From Phycisphaerales bacterium (GTDB taxonomy: Bacteria > Planctomycetota > Phycisphaerae > UBA1845 > UTPLA1), in NCBI GenBank assembly GCA_020639075.1, contig JACKHI010000001.1, positions 434,001-498,000 of the forward strand: a stretch of DNA of 64,000 nt, written 5' to 3'. The notes under the pieces were generated by a model. That model saw only the letters and a program-made list of their open reading frames with translations. It was not told where the DNA came from and ran no database searches. Within the stretch, counting starts at the first letter, position 1, and each line of letters begins with the position of its first letter. The position numbers and the translations under genes are program-made. Shown here in pieces: positions 10,005 to 17,030 of the stretch.

Positions 10005-10040
10005 ACGGTGTTAAACCGCCAGAGAATACGGTGTTTACCG
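10005..10040. repeat. Tandem CGGT-N4/5-ACCG elements upstream of transporter operon
   Basis: Two copies of ACGGTGTT(A/T) begin at 10005 and 10028, 23 bases apart. Each forms a small inverted repeat (CGGT gttaa ACCG, CGGT gttt ACCG). The spacing of about two helical turns upstream of the transporter start at 9919 suggests an operator pair. This is a pattern reading only. Confidence 0.35.
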
Positions 10041-10206
10041 TCGATTTGCGAGCCTAATCGTCGCTGGGCGCATCGATGGCCGAATCGACCGATAACTGGG
10101 TAACGTCACGTGTTGCCGGGGCCAGTAACTCGCATCGGGCGGGGCGCGCCGCGACATCGACGATGTTTAGCTGGAGTCCCATCGCGGGCTTGCCAATCTT
10201 ACCAAC

Positions 10207-10431
10207 ATGGAAACGCCTCAGAAGCCATCGACAGAAACACGTGCACCGGGATTCTGGTGGCGCGTCGTCACGCTTGCCGGTTTGTTCGTCCTCGGCATCA
10301 CGCCCTGGGCACACGCACAGCTCGCAGCACCGAACGAGCCGGCTTTTTGCCCGCCCCTGACGTCGCTCGCGACGCCGACGTTGTTCAACGTGTTCTGGGG
10401 AACAACGCCGATCCGCTTTCCGTTTCAGTAA
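10207..10431 (+). CDS. Possible short exported peptide or gene remnant
   Basis: A 74-residue frame. It has a polar N-terminus, a hydrophobic stretch (VVTLAGLFVLGITPWAHA) that looks like a signal peptide with an AHA-type cleavage site, and about 40 residues after it. The end is abrupt and the adjacent frame continues with open sequence, so it could be the start of a gene broken by a frameshift. No relatives recognised. Confidence 0.3.
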   Translation: METPQKPSTETRAPGFWWRVVTLAGLFVLGITPWAHAQLAAPNEPAFCPPLTSLATPTLFNVFWGTTPIRFPFQ

Positions 10432-10658
10432 CGGACACCGTCAAACACATGACGTTGAGTTTAATGCCATCGCAAACCTGGTGGTGTTGATTTACGCGCG
10501 CATCCCAGCGATCAGACCCGCCGCGAAATCGTGAGAGGCCCCCTATCGCAGATTTGTGTCTTGCAACGGGGGCGAATCGACTTGCAGGGACGCAAACGAG
10601 GGCGCGGCGCCGGTATTGGCGCAGCACTGGTCATTGCATCCAGTCATCCCGAAGGGGA
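10432..10658. other. Intergenic region, nothing recognised
   Basis: Between a doubtful plus-strand frame and the end of a minus-strand operon. Short overlapping frames in several phases, none with family features. Confidence 0.35.
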
Positions 10659-11726
10659 TCAACGTCTGAAGGTTCGCTCGACGCCGGAGTCGAATCGGGA
10701 ATTGCGTCGTGCGGGGGCTTCTTCGTCAGCACTGGCGCGAGAAGCAACGGAATTCCAAGACGCCCACAAGTACTGTTCGGGTGTCCGCATGACCTCCGAC
10801 GCCAGCGATGCGACTGTGGACTGCACAATCACATCAGGATCCAGATTGCTTGCGGCGGGATCGATCGGATGTCCAACCTGCATGTTGAATGAAAAGGGCC
10901 CGCGATTTCTGGTGCATGCAACGGGCAGCACGACGGCGTCGTATCGAGCGGAGAGAAGCCCGATCGTCCGGTAGGCCTTGATCTCGCGGCCAAGCCATTG
11001 CACGCTGACGCCCTTTCGACCCAGGCGGGCATGCTCACCGATCATGAAAATCGTCCCGCCGTTCTGAAGCAGCTTGGGGACGATCGTCGCCGCCTCGCTG
11101 CGTTCGACGATCTTGACACACGGCAATCCGGCGAGGTCCGTTGACCAGGCTTTCATCATCGGCTGGCTTTCGAAATCCGCGACAACGTGGATCTTGCCCA
11201 GCATTCGCCCCCACGTGACAGCGGCGATTGCAGGGTTGCCAAGGTAGGCCGTTGTCAGAATGAGGCCTCGGCCCTGACTTCGAATCCGCGAGAATGTCGC
11301 CGGGAAATCGACGGAGTTCGTCGCCATGTCGGCGCCCGAAACGATCGTGACGTATTTTCGCCAATCCTGATGGGCCAGGCGACGCCGCAGGAAGAGAGAC
11401 TCGCCCCAGAACCGGGCCGCGTGTTCGAACGACGACTCGACAATGTCCTCGATCGCCTTCTGCGAGTAAGTCCCGCCAAGGGCACGTACGGCGTTCGACA
11501 TCGCGATTTGCCGAATCGGAGGTCCAAGCCGATAAACGCTTCGACCGACGCGCCGTGCCAGTCTGTCCGTCAGACCGGGTCCGGACAGCCGCAATCCCGG
11601 CGCAACGACATGTTGCAAGTAGGCGTGACGAATGCGTTCTCGAAGCGGCTTTGAGTTTGACTGAGTCGTGGACACAACCGAATATCGGTTCGCCCGTGTC
11701 CGGAGTTTCGGCTCGTCGTCATCCAT
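10659..11726 (-). CDS. LpxL/HtrB-like acyltransferase with altered catalytic motif
   Basis: A 355-residue protein of the lysophospholipid-acyltransferase superfamily, closest in layout to lipid A late acyltransferases. The acyltransferase core starts about residue 150 with GRGLILTT and ends with PEQYLWASWN, equivalent to the family's PEQYLW motif. The position normally occupied by the catalytic HxxxxE/D (HFGNWE in LpxL) reads AYLGNPA here: Tyr161 replaces His and Ala replaces the acid. It may be inactive, use another residue, or have a different job. It follows the glycosyltransferase gene by 33 bases and is probably in its operon. Confidence 0.75.
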   Translation of the reverse strand: MDDDEPKLRTRANRYSVVSTTQSNSKPLRERIRHAYLQHVVAPGLRLSGPGLTDRLARRVGRSVYRLGPPIRQIAMSNAVRALGGTYSQKAIEDIVESSFEHAARFWGESLFLRRRLAHQDWRKYVTIVSGADMATNSVDFPATFSRIRSQGRGLILTTAYLGNPAIAAVTWGRMLGKIHVVADFESQPMMKAWSTDLAGLPCVKIVERSEAATIVPKLLQNGGTIFMIGEHARLGRKGVSVQWLGREIKAYRTIGLLSARYDAVVLPVACTRNRGPFSFNMQVGHPIDPAASNLDPDVIVQSTVASLASEVMRTPEQYLWASWNSVASRASADEEAPARRNSRFDSGVERTFRR

Positions 11727-11759
11727 CGGCAGGAATTGCCGGATTATCTGCCGCTTGTC

Positions 11760-12875
11760 TTAAGCCACCATCGCGGTGTCCGTCACGCCGTCGCCAACTG
11801 GTTTTCGGTCCATGAGGTTCTGATAGACTCGGCTGTAGTTGTCGACATATGCGCGAACACCGAAGACTTCGAACGCCTGGCTGCGGGCGACATCCGTGAC
11901 CTGCCTGACGAGTGCCCGATCTTCGATCGCCTTGATGATGCGATCGGCGAGGTTCGGAAGCGACGCGTCGCGGCTGAGAAGGCCGTTGTGTCGATCGGCG
12001 ATCACTTCCGCAACCGAGTGAACAGCGCAGCCGACACAGACGACGCCCGACGCCATCGCGGTTCCCAACGGCTCCGTGCAGACGTCACTCGTGGCCGGCA
12101 CAAGAAACACGTCCGCCGCGCTCAGTATCTCGGCCCACGACAAATGAGAATCCGGGAGAACGACAAAGTCGGGATGCGTCATCCGAACTGCAAATCGCCG
12201 GATGCGCGATCGCTCGGCGGAGGCATACGGTAGGACGACGCGCAGATCGGGATAGATCTGTCGAACAATGGCACAAGCCCAAACTCCATCGAAGTGACCA
12301 TGGCCACGAACCGCCGGACCATGCAACACGACGACCGGCCCGGCCTCACCGATTAGCTGCTCGCGAATCCCCTCCTGCCGGGCTCGATTAATGGCGCCAA
12401 AATCGGCTGGCCCTCGGACGACTGTGACCTGGTCCGACCCGACGCCCGCCTCGAGAAGCAGGCGCAGGGAGCGTTGCGTGCCTGTGACGACGGACACGCC
12501 GCCATCCATCGACCTCAGCCTCTTTGCCGTACGATCAGCGGCGGCTGGCTCCAGCATGGTCAAAAGAATGGGTTTGTCCGGGGCGGCCACGCGCGCCGCC
12601 GCAACCGCTTGGGCCCCCCATGCGTGGATCAGATCCACGCGCTGGCTCTCGATCATTGTACGAAGCCGGGGGGCGATATTGAACGACGGTAAGAGCCGTT
12701 GGGCCGTCAGCGCGATCTGACCGCCAATATGCGGAGCGAGTCGCGCTCTTGTTCCCGCATCGAGCGCGGCGACCAAATGTCCGCCGGCGCCGTCGAGCCG
12801 CGCGCGAAGCACCTCGAGCGCCTGGGCATGCGTTTCATGACAATCCGAATCCAGTACATGAAGTACGCGCGTCAC
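11760..12875 (-). CDS. Glycosyltransferase, GT4/GT-B type
   Basis: A 371-residue glycosyltransferase of the family 4 type. The N-terminal Rossmann half begins MTRVLHVLDSD. The C-terminal half carries the nucleotide-sugar region EILSAADVFLVPATSDVCTEPLGTAMASGVVCVG followed by VAEVIADRHNGLL, typical of GT4 enzymes. The acceptor is unknown. Lying between lipoprotein genes and an LpxL-like gene, it may act on an envelope glycolipid (inference). It starts 3 bases after the upstream lipoprotein gene, so it is in an operon running from about 14.2 kb down to 10.7 kb. Confidence 0.85.
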   Translation of the reverse strand: MTRVLHVLDSDCHETHAQALEVLRARLDGAGGHLVAALDAGTRARLAPHIGGQIALTAQRLLPSFNIAPRLRTMIESQRVDLIHAWGAQAVAAARVAAPDKPILLTMLEPAAADRTAKRLRSMDGGVSVVTGTQRSLRLLLEAGVGSDQVTVVRGPADFGAINRARQEGIREQLIGEAGPVVVLHGPAVRGHGHFDGVWACAIVRQIYPDLRVVLPYASAERSRIRRFAVRMTHPDFVVLPDSHLSWAEILSAADVFLVPATSDVCTEPLGTAMASGVVCVGCAVHSVAEVIADRHNGLLSRDASLPNLADRIIKAIEDRALVRQVTDVARSQAFEVFGVRAYVDNYSRVYQNLMDRKPVGDGVTDTAMVA

Positions 12876-12878
12876 GGA

Positions 12879-13529
12879 TCACTCGTGCTCACGATGTTCG
12901 TAGAACAGCTTGGCGACTTTCTCGCCCATCTTCTTGCCAAGTTCGTCGGCCACGTCGCCTTCGCTCGTGTCGCCGTCCATGGGCGTCGGATCCGTCGAAA
13001 CAACCACACGATAACCGGCACCGTCGCGAGGCCACATGCGAACGTCGCGCGTGCGATCCGTCGAGATGACCTTGACGCGAGCTTCGAAGACGCCCTGGTA
13101 TATCGGCGCGCCTTCCTGCGACTGCGTCGCGAATTTCTCGACGCCGACGTAGATAACCTGTTCGGCGCCCATGCGCTCGCCGATTTCTCGAATCGTCAGT
13201 CGATCATACTTGTCCGCGCTTTGCTGGAATCGTTGCCATTCCGTGAACGGAATGACGCGCGTATTGACTTCGTGCTCGGCGAACATATCCGAGGTCGTCT
13301 TGTGCGCTTGCCGCAGGGCCTGCGGGCGATCGATGCGCCCCGCCCTGTCGTCGAACAGGATCAAGAGCGGACCGTCCGATAGCTCGTATTCCGCTTTGAT
13401 CAGTTCGCCGCCCTGCATGCCGACCCAGAAGCCGGCGAGGCTCTGGCATCCGGTCGCGCACGCGTAAGCACAGATCAGGAATGCGGCGAGACTAATCCCG
13501 CTTGTCTTCGAGCAAGATTTCGTGTGCAT
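12879..13529 (-). CDS. Lipoprotein of unknown function (pair member 2)
   Basis: A 216-residue protein with a signal peptide and probable lipobox (ICAYACATGC). The body is a mixed alpha/beta domain with ILFDDRAGRI, an IGERMGAEQVIYVGVEKF segment and a C-terminal KKMGEKVAKLFYEHRE helix. The same order of elements occurs in the upstream protein (VIVWADQT..., CDELDCEYILRVDLETF, KAAKKFYAHEI), so the two look like diverged duplicates. The genes overlap by 38 bases. No enzymatic motifs seen; a role in an envelope complex is a guess. Confidence 0.75.
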   Translation of the reverse strand: MHTKSCSKTSGISLAAFLICAYACATGCQSLAGFWVGMQGGELIKAEYELSDGPLLILFDDRAGRIDRPQALRQAHKTTSDMFAEHEVNTRVIPFTEWQRFQQSADKYDRLTIREIGERMGAEQVIYVGVEKFATQSQEGAPIYQGVFEARVKVISTDRTRDVRMWPRDGAGYRVVVSTDPTPMDGDTSEGDVADELGKKMGEKVAKLFYEHREHE

Positions 13530-14187
13530 AGAATTTCTTCGCTGCCTTCTGGGAAAAGAACTCGATTGCCGAGTGCATCAGGTCGCGTTCGTCCATGTCG
13601 TACGCGCCGTGCTTGGATTCCGGCGGATACAGCGTTCGTACTTCGTCCTGGTAAACCGACTGAATCGTCTCCCTTTCCGCTTTCTTGTAGAGATTCATGG
13701 AGGCGTCGACGCGTGCCTTTCGCAAATGCGGCGTGCTGCTGGCCCGCGTTGTGAACGTTTCGAGATCGACGCGAAGAATGTACTCGCAATCGAGCTCATC
13801 GCACAGTTCATTCGTCTTCATCTGGGACCACGTGCTGTCATACTCCTCCTGCAGCGCCAGGACCTTTCGTGCGGAAACGATCGTCGCTTCCGGAATCCCC
13901 TCTTGCAGGTGATGCGACAACGAACGGCAGATCTGCGTCACAGCCTGCGGATATTCGTCTTTCGTTGTCTGATCCGCCCAGACAATCACGGCAACGGAGC
14001 TCTCGCCGATCGTGTATTCGGGCTCGATCTTCTCCGTCGCATCCGGTGCGAACAGATAGGCCAACTGGCAGCCCGGCATTGCCGACATCATGATGGCAAT
14101 CACCGTGAGGGTCGCCGCCCCTGCCGCGACTTTGCGATGCGGACGATTCGTTGCCGCATCCGCATCAGACTGTCGTGTATGAGTCAA
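13492..14187 (-). CDS. Lipoprotein of unknown function (pair member 1)
   Basis: A 231-residue exported protein with a hydrophobic stretch and a lipobox-like MPGC at about residues 20-40, followed by an alpha/beta domain related to the next gene product. The start is TTG with GGAG 7 bases upstream; no ATG lies before the signal region. It overlaps the following gene by 38 bases, which points to translational coupling and joint function. No known family recognised. Confidence 0.72.
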   Translation of the reverse strand: MTHTRQSDADAATNRPHRKVAAGAATLTVIAIMMSAMPGCQLAYLFAPDATEKIEPEYTIGESSVAVIVWADQTTKDEYPQAVTQICRSLSHHLQEGIPEATIVSARKVLALQEEYDSTWSQMKTNELCDELDCEYILRVDLETFTTRASSTPHLRKARVDASMNLYKKAERETIQSVYQDEVRTLYPPESKHGAYDMDERDLMHSAIEFFSQKAAKKFYAHEILLEDKRD

Positions 14188-14211
14188 GTGTTCTATCTCC
14201 GTACGGCCGCG

Positions 14212-14739
14212 TCACCTGTTGAGCGGCAACTCGCCGACAATCAGGCCGTGAGCCATCTTGAAACCCCAGCCGCCGAGCACCAGGACCGCAAGGCACAGCA
14301 CGAGCCGCGTCGAAATCCGGTCCCAGTTGATCCAAATCGCCCGCCCGCGAGCCGCGACGTATGCGCCGTAGAGTGCAAGGAGCATCGACAGGACGCACAG
14401 GGCGAACCCGCCCGGCTGGGCGATGATCGCCGAGTACAGGCGGCCGCGCACTGTCAGTGAGAACGACGTCGTCATTCCACAGGTCGGACACGGCAGGCCC
14501 GTCGAGTATGCAAAACCGCACGGCGGCAGCCCCAACGCCTGATGCGTACCCATTCCGCTCGGCGACGGTTCCAACACGACGGCGATGACCAGCAACGTCG
14601 CGCAAATTGCCGCAGCGACGCCCCATCCGATTCGTTCACTCGGCCGGGCGCGATACGTCGGACCGATCCATCGCAGGACCTTCTCGACGCTGGCGATCGG
14701 CTTGGCAATAAGGGGCTCGGCGGGAGGCATGTTACTCAC
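14212..14739 (-). CDS. DUF2752 membrane protein
   Basis: A 175-residue protein with three or four membrane segments and the DUF2752 signature GLPCPTCGMTTSF in the first extracytoplasmic loop. The family occurs widely and has no established function; the CPxCG motif suggests metal or redox chemistry. It ends 24 bases before the lipoprotein pair and probably heads that operon. Confidence 0.85.
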   Translation of the reverse strand: MSNMPPAEPLIAKPIASVEKVLRWIGPTYRARPSERIGWGVAAAICATLLVIAVVLEPSPSGMGTHQALGLPPCGFAYSTGLPCPTCGMTTSFSLTVRGRLYSAIIAQPGGFALCVLSMLLALYGAYVAARGRAIWINWDRISTRLVLCLAVLVLGGWGFKMAHGLIVGELPLNR

Positions 14740-14864
14740 AGGGCGTCACGAGGTTATCGGTCGACGTATTGTGACGCGAACGAGTCAAACCGCAAAGCGC
14801 GGCCTACCTCGACGCTACGCCGCGTGACCGACCAAGTCAACCGAAAAACCGCGGCGTGCCGCGA

Positions 14865-15926
14865 TCAGTGATCCATATGAAGCGACAGGGCCCGGTTCTC
14901 CGGTGCATGCCCCGCCGCGGCTTCCCGCACCAGTTCTGCATCAGAAAGGCCGGCTCGTTTCAGTTGCCGAAGCTGCCGGCGTTGCGCTTTCGCATATGCC
15001 AGCAGCGCGTTTCCGTTCGGGTCCACATGCAGGATCGCGGATTCGCGTCCGCGCGATAGGACGTCGATGATCCGCTCCATCGACTCGGCATGATACGACT
15101 GGAGGACCGTATCTTCGAGGTCATGCCGGCTCAGCCTGGCCCAGAATCGCACCGACCGCTGCCACGCCTTCTCGGACGCGAGGCGATTCACTTGGCGGAA
15201 AATCGCGCGGTTGGTATGAAACGACAGCATCGTCGCTTTCAGATGCGTCTCGAGCAACCGCTCCGGCTCGTGGAAATCATCACGAATCAGCTTGTTGAGT
15301 CGCTTCCAATGCGCTTCCCTCACGGACGCATCGGCGCGAACCTCCCAGTAGAAGTGACCGAAGGAAACAGTGCATCGACTGACAGCCATCTGTCGCGGCA
15401 GGAACTTGTTATGTGCGACGGTATCCGCTGCGAGGTGCGCCAGATAGCCGTAGCAGAATGCTCTTGCCTGATCGCTCTCGGCATTTTCGAGAAGCTTGAA
15501 GCCCGTCGACCAGCGATGGCACACCTGCTTGACGCGGCTCATCTTCTTGGCGAGGACGATGTCAGTCGCGACATTGCCGAACTGAAAGTACCGGCGATGC
15601 GCCGCGATGAGCGCCGCAACGCCGCCGGGCAGCAGCGCGAGGTTTCGCATCAGATCGCTGGCAAGTTTGATATGGGTTCCCGGCCCCCACGCCCACGCGT
15701 GAGACGGCGTCAGAAGGACAGCGAACACGGCGACAACGGCCAAGGCGATCAATCGACGGAAACTTGGCGCGGGAAACGTCGGCCGATCGGCGCGACGTGC
15801 ATTCGTTGCGGCGCCCGTTACGTTGTCGTTACCCTTCGACGTTCGATGCGGAATGCTCGAGGCGTATTCCATTGTCTCGGACGCCTGATTCTGAGAAATG
15901 CAGTGCATAAGTCGCAAACGCTGCAT
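14865..15926 (-). CDS. Secreted zinc-dependent phospholipase C-like protein
   Basis: A protein of up to 353 residues. A signal peptide at about residues 55-80 ends in AWA, and the mature form would start W-G-P-G-T-H. In bacterial zinc phospholipases C the mature N-terminal Trp and a nearby His bind zinc, and here further candidate ligands follow (GNVATD, YLAHLAADTVAHNKF and a downstream FGHFYWE). Substrate is not proven; some relatives act as nucleases or have unknown roles. The start is uncertain: ATGs occur at 15926, 15908 and 15872. The first lies 6 bases after a TATGCT box, which would make a leaderless message. Confidence 0.75.
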   Translation of the reverse strand: MQRLRLMHCISQNQASETMEYASSIPHRTSKGNDNVTGAATNARRADRPTFPAPSFRRLIALAVVAVFAVLLTPSHAWAWGPGTHIKLASDLMRNLALLPGGVAALIAAHRRYFQFGNVATDIVLAKKMSRVKQVCHRWSTGFKLLENAESDQARAFCYGYLAHLAADTVAHNKFLPRQMAVSRCTVSFGHFYWEVRADASVREAHWKRLNKLIRDDFHEPERLLETHLKATMLSFHTNRAIFRQVNRLASEKAWQRSVRFWARLSRHDLEDTVLQSYHAESMERIIDVLSRGRESAILHVDPNGNALLAYAKAQRRQLRQLKRAGLSDAELVREAAAGHAPENRALSLHMDH

Positions 15927-15932
15927 GCTGAG

Positions 15933-15962
15933 AGCATAGCCAAATCGGCGTCAGCCTGCCAA
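15933..15962 (-). promoter_or_regulatory. Probable sigma70-type promoter for the phospholipase-like gene
   Basis: TTGGCA (15962-15957), 18-base spacer, TATGCT (15938-15933), and the ATG at 15926 follows after only 6 bases. The transcription start would fall at or next to the ATG. Confidence 0.5.
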
Positions 15963-15993
15963 GGCTCGCAGGTGCGAAGGACCGCGAAATTGG

Positions 15994-15999
15994 TATACT
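15994..15999 (+). promoter_or_regulatory. -10 box close to RDD gene start
   Basis: TATACT ends 8 bases before the ATG at 16008, leaving at most about 2-3 bases of leader. No good -35 match is seen. No ribosome site is possible in so short a leader. Confidence 0.45.
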
Positions 16000-16007
16000 C
16001 ATAGGGC

Positions 16008-16727
16008 ATGAGCGATCCCTCAGGAACCGTCATCTATCGGGACACTGACTATGCGAGCGGCATTCGGCGCCTGATCGCCGCGGCCATCGATGTCTTCATG
16101 ACAATCATGCTCCTGACGATCCCGTTGTTTGTCGCGACGGCGCTGTGGGTCCCCAAAGATGTTCAGAACATGAACAAGGACGTCGCAAAGCCGGATTTCG
16201 CGAAGCAGCGACGACTTTTCTTCGAGTACATCGGCCCCGAGCGGTATTACACCACAGTCGCACTCTCCATCGTGTTGGCAATTTCGTACCAAGTGCTGCC
16301 GCGCCGAACTCGCGGCGGCACACTCGGCTATCGAATCGCGAGAATTCGGCTCATCGGCCATGACGGAAATCCGCCGCCCTGGCGACAGTTGTCGAAACGG
16401 ATCTTGCTGATGATCGCCGGCGTCTTCACGTGGGGCCTCGTGTTCATTCCTGCGTTTCGCCGGAAGAAGCGCCAGGCACTGCACGATCAACTTGCCGCAA
16501 CATGGATGGTCCGCACAAACGCCGTCCCGCTCGGCCCAGGCCAGCTTATTTACAAGACACGGCTCTTTGGGACTTACCCTGTGACGTTTGCGGATATTGA
16601 GCCCGAGGCTGAAGACATCGACAACTCCGACACCCCCGCGGAAAGCACCGGTGATTTCAGTTTCGCAGCCGAGCCCCGACCCAAGTCCGACGAGCGAGCC
16701 GCTGTCGATGCCGAATTGAGCCAATAG
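16008..16727 (+). CDS. RDD-family membrane protein
   Basis: A 239-residue integral membrane protein of the RDD family: RRLIAAAIDVFM at the start of TM1, a second segment around residue 85-100, and the family's end motif KKRQALHDQLAATWMV. The last 60 residues are acidic and probably disordered. RDD proteins lack a general function; some are implicated in cation/proton exchange. The start is supported by the frame and a TATACT box immediately upstream. Confidence 0.85.
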   Translation: MSDPSGTVIYRDTDYASGIRRLIAAAIDVFMTIMLLTIPLFVATALWVPKDVQNMNKDVAKPDFAKQRRLFFEYIGPERYYTTVALSIVLAISYQVLPRRTRGGTLGYRIARIRLIGHDGNPPPWRQLSKRILLMIAGVFTWGLVFIPAFRRKKRQALHDQLAATWMVRTNAVPLGPGQLIYKTRLFGTYPVTFADIEPEAEDIDNSDTPAESTGDFSFAAEPRPKSDERAAVDAELSQ

Positions 16728-16788
16728 GCCGGCACGGACCGCCGGCGCCAAAATCACTGGGATTCGTAAGCCTCGCTAGGGTCGATTC

Positions 16789-16816
16789 TTGACACATTTC
16801 GACCAATGGCTAGACT
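16789..16816 (+). promoter_or_regulatory. Promoter of tRNA-Gln
   Basis: TTGACA (16789-16794), 16-base spacer, TAGACT (16811-16816); the tRNA begins 13 bases after the -10 box. Confidence 0.75.
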
Positions 16817-16828
16817 CAAGTGCCTGAT

Positions 16829-16899
16829 TGGCCCCTAGTGTAATGGTAGCACGACAGACTCTGGATCTGTTTGTCAAGGTTCGAATCCTTGGGGGCCAG
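16829..16899 (+). tRNA. tRNA-Gln (anticodon CTG)
   Basis: A 71-base cloverleaf: acceptor TGGCCCC (16829-16835) pairs with GGGGCCA (16892-16898) and the discriminator is G. The anticodon stem is ACAGA/TCTGT with loop CTCTGGA and anticodon CTG at 16861-16863. The T arm is CAAGG-TTCGAAT-CCTTG (16875-16891). The CCA end is not encoded. Confidence 0.96.
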
Positions 16900-17030
16900 A
16901 TAGACACTCGTCGATTCGTTCACGCCTGCGCGATATCGATTTCCTGACGGCACCGATCTTGCATTCCGGTAAGCCGTGCGCCCCCAAGCCAAGATCGGGT
17001 TCCGTCGTCAGACGATCGTCTTACACTGCC

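Noticed and set aside
15090..16004. 304-codon plus-strand open frame
   Set aside because: Antisense to the phospholipase-like gene, which has a clear signal peptide and zinc-ligand pattern.
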